38,685 nucleotides of DNA from CAZNYG01 sp964577205 (lineage in GTDB: Bacteria; Elusimicrobiota; Endomicrobiia; Endomicrobiales; CAIRNS01), in contig CAZNYG010000009.1 in NCBI GenBank assembly GCA_964577205.1, positions 1-38,685 on the forward strand, written 5' to 3'. Made by a program: the position numbers and the translations under genes. The notes under the pieces are model-generated. The model was given only the letters and a program-made list of their open reading frames with translations. It made no database searches and was not told the origin of the DNA. This document shows, one piece after another, positions 15,070-23,211 of the stretch (position 1 is the stretch's first letter; every line of letters begins with the position of its first letter).

Positions 15070-15409
15070 AGACAAGTGAGTAAAGTTGAAACAAGGCGCG
15101 GGCTTCAGCCCGTGCGTCACAGTAAACGCGCCGGAACTGTCCCCCCCTGTCAAGATCTGCTCTGCAAATCGAGGGAGGATGAAACCGTCGTCCGCAATTT
15201 GCTGAATTCGAACTCGTTGAGGTGCGAAATGATTCTAACCCCTTAGGAAGGGATCAGTCGTCCCGATCCGTACAGGGACGACGCCGAAGGGAAACCCGGG
15301 TTTCCCTTCGGGGAGTGTTTTGCGGAGCATTTCCGCTTGGAGCAAAACAAGTTCCTGCAAGCAGGGACTAAGTCCGAATTTGTTTCGGACACGACATAAA
15401 GGGGCTTTT
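15070..15409. other. Structured 340-nt gap before cheY
   Basis: No open frame is supported. It begins with a GCGCGGGCTTCAGCCCGTGC palindrome (15096-15115) of a family seen elsewhere in the window. The middle (15116-15239) has no recognised signal. The end is a chain of hairpins (15240-15390). The cheY ribosome binding site (AAAGGGG) follows at about 15398-15404. Confidence 0.6.
15240..15390 (+). repeat. Chain of six hairpins upstream of cheY
   Basis: Consecutive stems: CCCTT/AAGGG at 15240-15252; GTCGTCCC/GGGACGAC at 15257-15282; a perfect 28-nt palindrome at 15284-15311; TGTTTTGC/GCAAAACA at 15316-15349 with an inner GCGGA/TCCGC stem; a short stem at 15351-15368 (TCCTGC/GCAGGG with one G-T pair); and GTCCGAA/TTCGGAC at 15372-15390. 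They tile the leader with only 1-4 nt between most of them. The stems could be structured leader RNA or a composite of inserted palindromes. Confidence 0.75.
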
Positions 15410-15775
15410 ATGGGCAATAAGATCCTGGTCATTGACGATTCGAGTACGATACGTTCCCTTCAATGCTTTATTCTTCAGTCGGCCGGGTTTGAGACCGACT
15501 CGGCCGCCAACGGCATCGAGGCGCTGGAAAAGATATATACCGGAGATTACGCTCTTATCATAGCGGACATCAACATGCCGAAGATGGACGGGCTGCGCCT
15601 CATAAGGACGCTGCGGGAACAGGAAGAGTACATGGACCTGCCCATCATCATCGTGACCAGCGAGAGCGAAGAGGAAGACCGCATGAAAGGCATCGATGCC
15701 GGAGCGAACGTCTATCTGGTCAAACCCACGGCGCCCGAAAAACTCATCCAGAACGTGAGAATGCTGCTCATGTAA
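15410..15775 (+). CDS. cheY: CheY-type single-domain response regulator
   Basis: 121 residues, one receiver domain: DDS acid pocket, acceptor Asp in LIIADINMPKMDG, Thr in IIIVTSES and Lys in YLVKPTAPEKL. It ends right after the receiver, as CheY does. ATG at 15410 is chosen because AAAGGGG precedes it by about 6 nt; the longer frame runs through the hairpin region. Phosphorylated by CheA, it would act on the flagellar switch. A second CheY follows cheA, so the two may have different roles (motor output versus phosphate sink). Confidence 0.92.
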   Translation: MGNKILVIDDSSTIRSLQCFILQSAGFETDSAANGIEALEKIYTGDYALIIADINMPKMDGLRLIRTLREQEEYMDLPIIIVTSESEEEDRMKGIDAGANVYLVKPTAPEKLIQNVRMLLM

Positions 15776-15778
15776 AGG

Positions 15779-15995
15779 CAATGAAAAAGGTAAAGTGTAA
15801 AATGCAAAACGAAAAGCAAAAAACAGAAAAAAACGACAGTGCGACATCATTCATCATCCTTCAATCGAAATGTGCGCCAATGTATAAGAATACGAACAGT
15901 TGAAACGTTTTCCATTGTCATTGACCGTTGTTTTTGAATTTCTTTCTCATTGTCATTAGTGCCGTTTTACACTTTTCATTTTACGTTTTGCATTG
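15779..15995. repeat. Long imperfect inverted repeat between cheY and cheA
   Basis: The left arm (15779-15811) and right arm (15963-15995) are imperfect reverse complements built of words such as TAAAATGCAAAACG and CGTTTTGCATTG. They lie against the two genes and enclose about 150 nt of AT-rich sequence. The same word set recurs at 24238-24355 and 36712-36738. No clear promoter or terminator was identified. Confidence 0.65.
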
Positions 15996-16007
15996 TTCTA
16001 CTAAACT

Positions 16008-18086
16008 ATGGACTTTACCGGCGGTAACAAAGAATCGGTGTTGCGGGAATTCATTGCGGAGTTCAGGGAACATCTCCAGCAGCTGGAGCCGCTTATCCTG
16101 AAGCTCGAAAGGGAATCGGGCAATGCCGACGTCCTCAATGAAATATTCCGCCCCGTCCACAGCCTTAAAAGCGCTTCCGCGGCTCTTGATTTTACCGCGA
16201 TCAACGCGTTCACCCACACGCTGGAAACGCTGCTCGACCGCCTGCGCAAAGGCATGCGCGCGGTTGACGGGAATGTGATCGACACCCTCCTGACATGCGC
16301 CGATGTGCTGCGCACGTTCATCGATGACGTGGCGCTCGGCGGGGACGGCAGCGCCGTCAACGCGGCCGGAGCGCTGGAAGCGGTCCGCCGGCTGACGGAA
16401 TCCACGCCGCAGGCCGCGCCGCGCGCGGAAGAAAGCTCCGGCTCCGAAAATCAGGGGATCTTTCTTGCCGCCGCCCAGCAGCATCTGAGAACGATCGCCC
16501 GGGCGGTGGGCCAGATGCGCGACGGGGACAGCGGCGCTTCCGTTACGGACCAGTTGTTCCGCGCCTTTCACAGCCTTAAGGCATCGGCGGGTTTCATGGG
16601 CTACAAAGGGTTTGCCCGCCTGGCGGCCGCCGCCGAAGACGTGCTTTCCGCGATCAAAAAAGAGAATATCCCGATCCAGGACGAGGTGATCTCCTGCCTC
16701 GCGCAGGTCAGGGACGCGGTCGCCGAGCTTTTGACGGCCGTCAGGGAACAGGGGAGCGACGGGTGCGACCTGACCGGCGTCATGCTCCAGATAGAAGCTC
16801 TCCAGCAGCGCAAATGCCTTGCCGGAACGGTGGAAAAGAAGGGGGCGCGCGGCGACGCGGCGGCCGGCGTGCCGCTGGCCGAAAACACCGTCCGCGTCGG
16901 GATGCACAAACTGGATAACCTGGTCAACGTGATGGGGGAGCTTATTGTCAATCAGAGCAGGTTCGACCTGCTTGAACACCGGATATCCCTTCTTGAACAT
17001 TCGGATGCCGCCGAGCTGGCGCAGGAGATCAAATCGACGAACGCGGCCATGGTCCGGCTGGTGGGTGAAATATACAGGACCGTCATGGATATCCGCATGG
17101 TCTCGGTCGGCACGATCTTCGGCCGTTTCCCCCGTGTCATCCGTGAGATCGCGCGCCGCAGGGGGAAGGATATTGAATTTGCGACGGCAGGAGATGAAAC
17201 GCAGATCGATAAGAACATCCTCGACGAGCTTTCCGATCCGCTGTCCCATCTTATCCGGAACGCGGCGGATCACGGCATAGAAACGCCGCAGGAACGCGCC
17301 GCCGCGGGCAAACCGCCGCGAGGCAATGTTTATCTGCGCGCTTCTCATGAGAACGGGAAAGCCACCATAGAAGTCCAGGATGACGGCCGCGGGATTGATG
17401 TCGCCGCGGTACGCTCCAAAGCGGTGGCCAACGGCTTGTTCACCGCGGAACAGGCTGCCGCGATGAGCGATACGGAAATGATCAACGTCATTTTCCTGCC
17501 TGGTTTCAGCACTGCCGGCGAGGTGACCGACATCTCCGGCCGGGGCGTGGGAATGGACGTCGTAAAGACCAACGTTGAACGGCTGAAAGGCAAGATACGC
17601 GTTACCAGCGTGCCGGGCAAAGGCACGCGGATGGTGATGGAAGTGCCTCTGACCATGGCGATAATGGAAGCGCTGATGGTGCAGACGTCGGGCGAGCTGT
17701 TCGCTTTGCCGCTTTTTTCGATCCATTCGATAACCGAGGTGTTCCAGTCGGAGATCAAGACGGTCCGCGGCAGGGAGGTCATGGGCCTGCACGGCGAATC
17801 TATCGGCGTCGTGCGGCTGGACGCTCTGCTCGGCCTGCCGCGGAACAGCCGGCGGAAGGAGAAGATGTATGTCGTCGTCATTGAAGGCAAAGGCTCCGAA
17901 GGAACGGAACGCATTGGTTTTATAGTCGACGCGTTGCGCGAAAAGCAGAAGGTCGTCGTGAAACCGCTTGATGCCGGGCTGGCATCTTCCAGCGCTCTTT
18001 CGGGCGTGACCATACTGGGCGACGGGCGGGTAGCGCTTATCCTCGACCCCGCGGAACTGGTCTCGCTTTCTTTAGCGTCGGTTTGA
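16008..18086 (+). CDS. cheA: Chemotaxis histidine kinase CheA with two HPt domains
   Basis: 692 residues. HPt1 has His51 in FRPVHSLKSAS; a second HPt (about 148-245) has His188 in FRAFHSLKASAGF. The dimerisation domain (about 294-370; VRVGMHKLDNLVNVMGEL), HATPase (about 372-555; LIRNAADHGIETPQER, DDGRGID, GRGVGMDVVK) and CheW-like regulatory domain (about 560-690) follow. No P2 CheY/CheB-docking domain is evident, its place being taken by the second HPt. It should phosphorylate the flanking CheY proteins in response to receptors. No good Shine-Dalgarno is visible before the ATG. No cheW gene and no intact receptor gene is in the window. Confidence 0.95.
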   Translation: MDFTGGNKESVLREFIAEFREHLQQLEPLILKLERESGNADVLNEIFRPVHSLKSASAALDFTAINAFTHTLETLLDRLRKGMRAVDGNVIDTLLTCADVLRTFIDDVALGGDGSAVNAAGALEAVRRLTESTPQAAPRAEESSGSENQGIFLAAAQQHLRTIARAVGQMRDGDSGASVTDQLFRAFHSLKASAGFMGYKGFARLAAAAEDVLSAIKKENIPIQDEVISCLAQVRDAVAELLTAVREQGSDGCDLTGVMLQIEALQQRKCLAGTVEKKGARGDAAAGVPLAENTVRVGMHKLDNLVNVMGELIVNQSRFDLLEHRISLLEHSDAAELAQEIKSTNAAMVRLVGEIYRTVMDIRMVSVGTIFGRFPRVIREIARRRGKDIEFATAGDETQIDKNILDELSDPLSHLIRNAADHGIETPQERAAAGKPPRGNVYLRASHENGKATIEVQDDGRGIDVAAVRSKAVANGLFTAEQAAAMSDTEMINVIFLPGFSTAGEVTDISGRGVGMDVVKTNVERLKGKIRVTSVPGKGTRMVMEVPLTMAIMEALMVQTSGELFALPLFSIHSITEVFQSEIKTVRGREVMGLHGESIGVVRLDALLGLPRNSRRKEKMYVVVIEGKGSEGTERIGFIVDALREKQKVVVKPLDAGLASSSALSGVTILGDGRVALILDPAELVSLSLASV

Positions 18087-18195
18087 TCGCGCGATAAGCC
18101 TTGCGGCCCGGGAAAAATTCAATTACACTATGGATGTTCTGTCCATTGATAAAAGATCGATCTTACACTCGCGGATCATACAAGGAGGAACGGAA

Positions 18196-18585
18196 ATGAA
18201 GATCATGGTTGTGGACGATTCGGCGGTCATGAGAAAGATCATTAAAAAGGCGCTCAGTGAGACGCAGTTCAACGGGGCGGATGTCCTGGAAGCCACTGAC
18301 GGCGCCGACGCGCTGGCGAAGTACGGTTCCGAAAAACCCGACTGGGTGCTGTGCGACTGGAATATGCCTAACATGACCGGCATAGATTTCGTGAAGAACG
18401 CCCGCAAGATCGAAACAAGCGCTCATGTGCCGATCATCATGGTAACCACCGAAGGCACGATGGGCAAAATGGAAGAAGCGCTTAACGAAGGCGTGGACAG
18501 CTATATCGTGAAACCCTTTACCGGCGAAGCCCTTCACCGGACGATGGCCAAAGTTGCCGAACGCAACGGTCTTTCGGTCCCCTGA
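18196..18585 (+). CDS. cheY: CheY-type response regulator (second copy)
   Basis: 129 residues: DDS pocket, acceptor Asp in WVLCDWNMPNMTG, Thr in IIMVTTEG, Lys in YIVKPFTGEAL. The NMPNMTGIDF segment and length are typical of motor CheY. AAGGAGG lies 7 nt before ATG 18196, which decides this start over the ATG at 18130. It is followed by cheX, whose product would dephosphorylate it. It seems the better candidate for the motor-binding CheY of the two copies. Confidence 0.93.
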   Translation: MKIMVVDDSAVMRKIIKKALSETQFNGADVLEATDGADALAKYGSEKPDWVLCDWNMPNMTGIDFVKNARKIETSAHVPIIMVTTEGTMGKMEEALNEGVDSYIVKPFTGEALHRTMAKVAERNGLSVP

Positions 18586-18610
18586 TCCGCACGATGGTTG
18601 AAAAGAAGTG

Positions 18611-18735
18611 GCAGGCGCGGGCTTTTGGCCGTGCGCCGGATCGGTTGATACGATAATGACAGATGCCTTGGATGAGGCTGTAAATTCTGAGCCCCTCAAG
18701 AAGGGGTTATCGGGGGAGCATGGTTTCCCCGTTAC
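18611..18735 (+). repeat. Hairpin-rich leader of cheX
   Basis: A GCGCGGGCTTTTGGCCGTGC palindrome-like element (18615-18634) is followed by CCCCT/AGGGG (18692-18706) and GGGGA/TCCCC (18713-18730) stems. The stretch starting ATTCTGAGCCCCT resembles ATTCTAACCCCTT at the start of the hairpin chain before cheY, so the two leaders share a module. Confidence 0.55.
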
Positions 18736-18782
18736 AAACCGCGTTAAGTATGGTTCATCGCTTCGCGCGGGCTGGAGGTACT

Positions 18783-19244
18783 GTGGATAGTAAATTTATC
18801 GAATCCGTCTCGGTTGTAACGGACAAAGTGTTCAAAACAATGATCTTCATGTCTCCCCTGCGCGGGTCGCCTACCGCTCAGCTGATGCCGAAAACGCTGT
18901 ACGACGTGACGGCCGTGGTTGGTTTTGCCGGCGCCGTTTCGGGGACGGTTTCCGTCCAGTTCAAATCAGGCCTGGCCCTCAAGATCACTTCGAACATGCT
19001 GCAGACCCCCGTGACGTCCCTGAACGCGGACGTCAGCGACGCGGTCGGAGAGGTGGGCAACATGATCGCCGGAGGCATCAAGACCGAAATGTCGAACAGG
19101 GGCATCCATTTCGACATTTCCCTGCCGACGGTGGTCATGGGGGCGGGCCATTCGATCGGCCATACGCCCGGCGCCGAAGTGCTCTTTTTCCCTTTCATGA
19201 TCGACAATGAACCGTTCATCGTGTCGATGTGCCTCAAAATCTGA
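18783..19244 (+). CDS. cheX: CheX-type CheY-P phosphatase
   Basis: About 153 residues. The central helix NADVSDAVGEVGNMIAGGIKTEM carries the CheX/CheC signature E-x2-N (EVGNM), whose Glu and Asn position water for CheY-P hydrolysis. GTG at 18783 is chosen because GGAGGT lies 3-4 nt upstream; an in-frame ATG at 18720 sits in the hairpin region. It lies right after cheY, as expected for a signal-termination enzyme. It overlaps the next gene by one base (TGATG). Confidence 0.88.
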   Translation: MDSKFIESVSVVTDKVFKTMIFMSPLRGSPTAQLMPKTLYDVTAVVGFAGAVSGTVSVQFKSGLALKITSNMLQTPVTSLNADVSDAVGEVGNMIAGGIKTEMSNRGIHFDISLPTVVMGAGHSIGHTPGAEVLFFPFMIDNEPFIVSMCLKI

Positions 19245-19642
19245 TGAAAGGCCTTCAGTCGGAACTTTCCCGCAGGCTGCTTCTTTTTGAGAAACTCCTC
19301 GCCATCATCAAGCGCGAGCGGCACATCGTGATGTCGGGCGACACGGAACGCCTGGCGCTTCTCAGCACTAAGAAGCAGCGCGTTATGGACGCGATCGACG
19401 CTCACCCCCTGGAAAAGATCCCCGCGAAGGATATGACCCCGGGCGTCCGCGCGTCACTCGCGCTTATCAGGGAAAAGATCCAGGCGGTCATGAAGGAGAA
19501 CGAAGACAACCAGCGGTTCTTTAAAGGACGGATGGACGCGATGAGCCGGGAGATGCGTTCCCTGAAGAAAAGCAGTACGGTAAGGTCGGCGTATCAGCGG
19601 GCCGGCGCCCCGACGTCGATATTCCTTGACGATAAGAAATAG
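19244..19642 (+). CDS. flgN: FlgN-like flagellar export chaperone
   Basis: About 132 residues, almost entirely helical and charged (LSRRLLLFEKLLAIIKRERHIVMSGDTERLALLSTKKQRVM). The pattern and size fit the FlgN family, chaperones for the hook-filament junction proteins FlgK and FlgL. Start at 19244 overlaps the cheX stop. The genes for its clients are not in the window, so the assignment rests on fold pattern and context. Confidence 0.7.
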   Translation: MKGLQSELSRRLLLFEKLLAIIKRERHIVMSGDTERLALLSTKKQRVMDAIDAHPLEKIPAKDMTPGVRASLALIREKIQAVMKENEDNQRFFKGRMDAMSREMRSLKKSSTVRSAYQRAGAPTSIFLDDKK

Positions 19643-19717
19643 GAATCGCCGGCAATTGATGTTCCGCTGCTAAAATGCTACCATTCAGGTATCCGTCGCA
19701 GCAGAATATTTTCCGTT

Positions 19718-20956
19718 ATGGTTCGTTTTTCTATTCCTTTCTTTCATCGCTTATTCGGAGGCGCCGCTTCCGCGCCCGGCGCTTCTTTTCCTGCTGCCGG
19801 CGACGGGCAGCTTCTTGAATACCTGCGCCAGGTCCGTCACCGACTGGAGCAGGAAAAGAGCGCCCTCGGCAATACTTTGCAGGACATCAGCGCCGTGAAA
19901 CTGAAAGAGAAGGTCAAGGCGCTGAACGACGACCGAAAGTTCATGCGCAGCCTTCTTGAAAGCGTCCGCACCCCGGTCATAGCCGTGGATCTGGAGGGGC
20001 GTTTAACTTACCTCAATTCTCCCGCTCAAAAAGCGTTTGGATACACTCCGCAGGAAACCGCCGGAAAGTTATATTCGGACCTTCTCAATGCGGAGCAGGG
20101 CGACCCCGTCCTCGTCACTTTGAGGACAGGCGAAGCTTTCGCGTGCCGACGCCTGGCGGCGAGAGCGAAAGATAGTTCCCGTCCGGTATTTCTCGCGTCA
20201 ACGTCCATCCTCCGCGACGAGGAAGGTTCCATGCGCGGGGTAGTGGCGGTCATGGAAGACTATGCCGTGTCCCAGTCGTCGTGGAACCGCGCCGCGCGCG
20301 CCAGCCGTTCGGCGTTCATGAACGATCTGGTCACCGGTATTTCCAGCGGGATCAAGAATGCCGCGGGCGTCGTCAGCGGGTATATCCAGCTGTTGCAGGA
20401 ACGCGGCGGCGACGCCTCTTTCCGTGACCATTTCACAGTACAGGCCGGTTCAGGCATAGAAAGGCTTTCCCGCCTGGCGGGAGCCCTGGCTGAGTTTGGA
20501 TCGTCGGGATCCGCCGAAGAGCGGATATCGCTGAACGCGGTTGTGGAACAGGTTGCCGCTTCGCTGCGTCCCGTTATCGAAAAGAACGGTATATCGCTGG
20601 CCGTGCAGGCTGCCGGCGACGTGCCGCGGATCAGCGCGTCCCGCGCGGGATTGTCCCGCGTTTTCTGGAATATCCTCATGAACGCCTGTCAGTCCATGCC
20701 GGGCGGAGGAAGCCTGACCATCACTTCTTCCGCCGCCGGCGGTTTTGTGAGAGTGACGATCCAGGATACCGGGTGCGGCATACCCCATGACACGATCGGG
20801 GATATATTCCGTCCCTTCTTTACGACGCGTTCCGAAGGCCTCGGGCTCGGCCTGACCATAGCGCGGCAGATTGTCGAGACTTACGGCGGCTCCATTGAGG
20901 TCAGAAGCCGTATTCACGCGGGGACAGCCGTGACCGTCTTTTTCCCCTGCGAGTGA
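19718..20956 (+). CDS. PAS histidine-kinase-like protein lacking the phospho-acceptor His
   Basis: 412 residues, cytoplasmic. A coiled-coil N-terminus (about 30-70), a PAS domain (about 75-190; VRTPVIAVDLEGRLTYLNSPAQ), then a DHp-like region and an HATPase with intact N box (NILMNACQSMPGGG), G1 (DTGCGI) and G2 (GLGLGLTIARQIV). In related NtrB/FlgS kinases the DHp reads xGIAHEIRNPL; here the same place reads TGISSGIKNAAG, so Ser210 replaces His and Gly211 replaces Glu. The protein can probably bind ATP but cannot autophosphorylate at the usual site. It sits just before the sigma-54 regulator gene, where FlgS is expected. Confidence 0.88.
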   Translation: MVRFSIPFFHRLFGGAASAPGASFPAAGDGQLLEYLRQVRHRLEQEKSALGNTLQDISAVKLKEKVKALNDDRKFMRSLLESVRTPVIAVDLEGRLTYLNSPAQKAFGYTPQETAGKLYSDLLNAEQGDPVLVTLRTGEAFACRRLAARAKDSSRPVFLASTSILRDEEGSMRGVVAVMEDYAVSQSSWNRAARASRSAFMNDLVTGISSGIKNAAGVVSGYIQLLQERGGDASFRDHFTVQAGSGIERLSRLAGALAEFGSSGSAEERISLNAVVEQVAASLRPVIEKNGISLAVQAAGDVPRISASRAGLSRVFWNILMNACQSMPGGGSLTITSSAAGGFVRVTIQDTGCGIPHDTIGDIFRPFFTTRSEGLGLGLTIARQIVETYGGSIEVRSRIHAGTAVTVFFPCE

Positions 20957-21001
20957 TCGACAGGCGGGCAACCATTAAGCGATGTTTTCGCGGAGAAGAA
21001 C

Positions 21002-22393
21002 ATGGAGAAAAAAGAACAGATTTTGATAGTTGATGACGAGCTGGGCATACATACCCTTTTTCGCGACGTGCTCAGGAACAAGAACTATACGCTCTTTTCG
21101 GCGACGACCGGGGAGGACGGGCTTACTATGGCCCGGCAGCTTGACCCTTCAGTGGTCCTTCTCGACCTCAACCTTCCGGGTATGCACGGCATGGACGTCC
21201 TGCGCAATATCAGGGAGACCAATCCCGATATCGTCATCATCATCATGACAGGCTACGGCACGGTGGAAAACGCCGTGAAGGCCATGAAGATGGGCGCCTT
21301 CGATTTTCTTTCGAAACCTTTCCGCATAGATGAATTCGTGACGACTCTGGACCGGGCGGTCGCGAAACGGGCCGCGGCCAAAGAACCGGCTCACGCGCCG
21401 TCCCTCCAGACGGAAGAGAAGGGCGCTTTTGTCAGCATCGTCGGGCAGTCATTACCCATGAAGAAGGTATATGAAACAGTCCAGAAAGTCGCCCAGAGTT
21501 CCGCGACGGTCCTTATCCAGGGGGAAAGCGGCACCGGCAAAGAGCTGGTCGCCCGGGCGATCCATTACCGGAGTTCGCGGGCGGACAAGCCGTTCATCGC
21601 GTTCAACTGCGCCGCCCTTCCGGACGGCCTGCTTGAAAGCGAGCTGTTCGGTTATGAAAAAGGTTCTTTTACAGGGGCTTTCGCCCGCAAGGAAGGGAAG
21701 TTCGAACTGGCCAATAACGGGACGATCCTTCTGGACGAGATAAGCGAGCTGAACCCGTTACTTCAGGCAAAGCTGCTGCGTGTCCTGCAGGAGAAGGAAG
21801 TCGATCCCATCGGCGGCAAAAAACCGCTTAAGGTGGATGTCCGCATAATTGCGACGACGAATCAGAGCCTGGAGAAAATGATCGAGGAAAAAAAGTTCCG
21901 GGAAGACCTTTACTACCGTCTTAACGTGGTGTCCATCCCCATGCCGCCGCTGCGCGAGCGCAAAGAGGACATCGGGCTGCTGGCCGAGCATTTCCTCAAG
22001 AAGTTCAACCGTTTGAATAACAAGAACATGCTGGAAACCGCGGATGAGACGATGCGCCTTCTGTCGGAATACAGCTGGCCCGGCAATGTCCGTGAACTGG
22101 AGCACGTCATGGAGATGGCGGTCGTCATGGGCGAAGGAACGGTCTTTATGCCCGAATTCCTGCCGCTTAACATCTGCAGCTACGCTTCCCGGAGAAAAGA
22201 GAAAGAAAAACTTACGTTTGAAATCGGCACTTCTGTCGAAGAGATGGAACGCCAGCTGCTGCTGGCAACGCTGCAGAAGACCGGAGGGAACAAGGAACAG
22301 GCCGCGCAAATGCTTAAGATAAGCATGAAAAGCCTCGGCAGCAAGATAAGCAAGTACAAACTCCTTGATGACGACGTGAGGTTCGCCGGCTAA
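21002..22393 (+). CDS. NtrC-family sigma-54 activator of flagellar genes (FlgR/FleR-like)
   Basis: 463 residues: receiver (1-125; DDE, Asp55 in VLLDLNLPG, Thr in IMTGYG, Lys in LSKPF), AAA+ domain (about 145-385) with Walker A GESGTGKE, sigma-54 loop GSFTGA, Walker B GTILLDEISE, and a C-terminal Fis-like helix-turn-helix (GNKEQAAQMLKISMKSLGSKI). GGAG precedes the ATG by about 8 nt. It lies between a kinase-like gene and the sigma-54 promoter of flgB, so it is the best candidate for the activator of the flg/fli operons, like FlgR or FleR in other bacteria. Confidence 0.93.
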   Translation: MEKKEQILIVDDELGIHTLFRDVLRNKNYTLFSATTGEDGLTMARQLDPSVVLLDLNLPGMHGMDVLRNIRETNPDIVIIIMTGYGTVENAVKAMKMGAFDFLSKPFRIDEFVTTLDRAVAKRAAAKEPAHAPSLQTEEKGAFVSIVGQSLPMKKVYETVQKVAQSSATVLIQGESGTGKELVARAIHYRSSRADKPFIAFNCAALPDGLLESELFGYEKGSFTGAFARKEGKFELANNGTILLDEISELNPLLQAKLLRVLQEKEVDPIGGKKPLKVDVRIIATTNQSLEKMIEEKKFREDLYYRLNVVSIPMPPLRERKEDIGLLAEHFLKKFNRLNNKNMLETADETMRLLSEYSWPGNVRELEHVMEMAVVMGEGTVFMPEFLPLNICSYASRRKEKEKLTFEIGTSVEEMERQLLLATLQKTGGNKEQAAQMLKISMKSLGSKISKYKLLDDDVRFAG

Positions 22394-22521
22394 CGAGGGT
22401 TCGCTGAAGCCGCCATTTTTTCAACTCGCGTAGCGCTGCTGCGCGTCGTTAAAAAAATGGCGGCTTTTCCACTCAAATATCGAACCCTCACTACGAAAAT
22501 GGGGGCTTCAGCGAACCCTCG
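22394..22521. repeat. Nested inverted repeat after the sigma-54 activator gene
   Basis: The outer arms 22394-22419 and 22496-22521 are reverse complements with one mismatch in 26. A middle segment (22448-22487) again contains GTTAAAAAAATGGCGGC and CGAACCCTC, so the left arm can pair with either copy. The left arm begins right after the stop codon. The inner fold could serve as a terminator; the outer arms resemble the ends of a small inverted-repeat element. Confidence 0.75.
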
Positions 22522-22556
22522 GCGATGTATGAGTAACGTTACGTAAATCCACCCGT

Positions 22557-22606
22557 GTAGTTGTAGCGTGCCCATTTATGGGCGCTTCTTAAGACAAAGC
22601 AACTAC
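22557..22606. repeat. GCCCATTTATGGGC palindrome element
   Basis: GTAGTTG (22557-22563) pairs with CAACTAC (22600-22606), and inside lies GTGCCCATTTATGGGCGC. The core and its left flank (GTGTA..TG.AGC.T) recur at about 30611-30642 before fliK. Between 22607 and 22741 no further feature is supported. Confidence 0.6.
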
Positions 22607-22741
22607 AATGCAACTGCGGGATAGATCGGCAAGCTGTAGAAATTTGAACTCGCTCACTCGTTTTGCATCATGGGTGACAAGCGGGTTTTTTTATTGATAA
22701 TCAAGCACATTTGCATATTTGGCCGCAAAAAAAGACTTGCG

Positions 22742-22758
22742 TTGGCACGTCATTTGCA
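22742..22758 (+). promoter_or_regulatory. Sigma-54 promoter of the flgB operon
   Basis: TTGGCAC-GTCAT-TTGCA: consensus -24 (GG at 22744-22745) and -12 (GC at 22756-22757) with exactly 10 nt between. Transcription should start near 22769, giving a 65-nt leader to flgB. The NtrC-type regulator encoded just upstream is the natural activator. Confidence 0.85.
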
Positions 22759-22833
22759 TTATCCTTAGATGGATACTTCTGCAATTTTCGCGAAGCCTGA
22801 ATTACCGCTTCGAGGACATTGGGAGACAATGAG

Positions 22834-23202
22834 ATGATGAAAATTTTCGATGAAAAGCCGTTCAGGGCCATGAAGAAGGGGATGGACTTCTCTGAACTTC
22901 AGCAGCGCCATATCTCCAACAATGTCGCCAACCTGGAGACGCCGGGATTCAAGGGGAAACGGATCAAATTCCAGGAAGCGCTGAAGGAAATTGTGGATGC
23001 TCGTTCTTCACTGCCGTTGAATAAAACGAATGCGCGCCACATGGGCGCTCCGGAATCATCCACTGACGCTCGGGCCAGCGTCCTGAAGACGTTGAGCGTG
23101 GATACGGAAATGGCGGAACTGGCAAAGAACAACCTTTTATACAATACCTACACCGAGATACTGATGCGCAAAGAAGAAATGCTGAAAACGGCAATAAAGT
23201 AA
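22834..23202 (+). CDS. flgB: Flagellar rod protein FlgB
   Basis: About 122 residues. N-terminus has the rod/hook family signature RHISNNVANLETPGFKGKRIKF, and the C-terminus NNLLYNTYTEILMRKEEMLKTAIK forms the matching D0 helix. FlgB is the most proximal rod protein, interacting with FliE. ATG at 22834 follows GGGAG by 9 nt; the TTG at 22819 is unlikely. It is the first gene of a basal body operon from the sigma-54 promoter. Confidence 0.95.
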   Translation: MMKIFDEKPFRAMKKGMDFSELQQRHISNNVANLETPGFKGKRIKFQEALKEIVDARSSLPLNKTNARHMGAPESSTDARASVLKTLSVDTEMAELAKNNLLYNTYTEILMRKEEMLKTAIK

Positions 23203-23211
23203 TACAAAAGC

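Noticed and set aside
15981..17792. Minus-strand open frame of 603 codons opposite cheA
   Set aside because: Rich in His, Arg and Asp without domain pattern, exactly opposite a well-conserved CheA; a shadow frame.
22390..22575. Minus-strand frame of 61 codons in the nested inverted repeat
   Set aside because: It is explained by the palindromic repeat and has no ribosome binding site or family pattern.
22394..22833. CRISPR array in the repeat-rich gap
   Set aside because: Repeats are inverted and irregular with no evenly spaced direct repeats or unique spacers.
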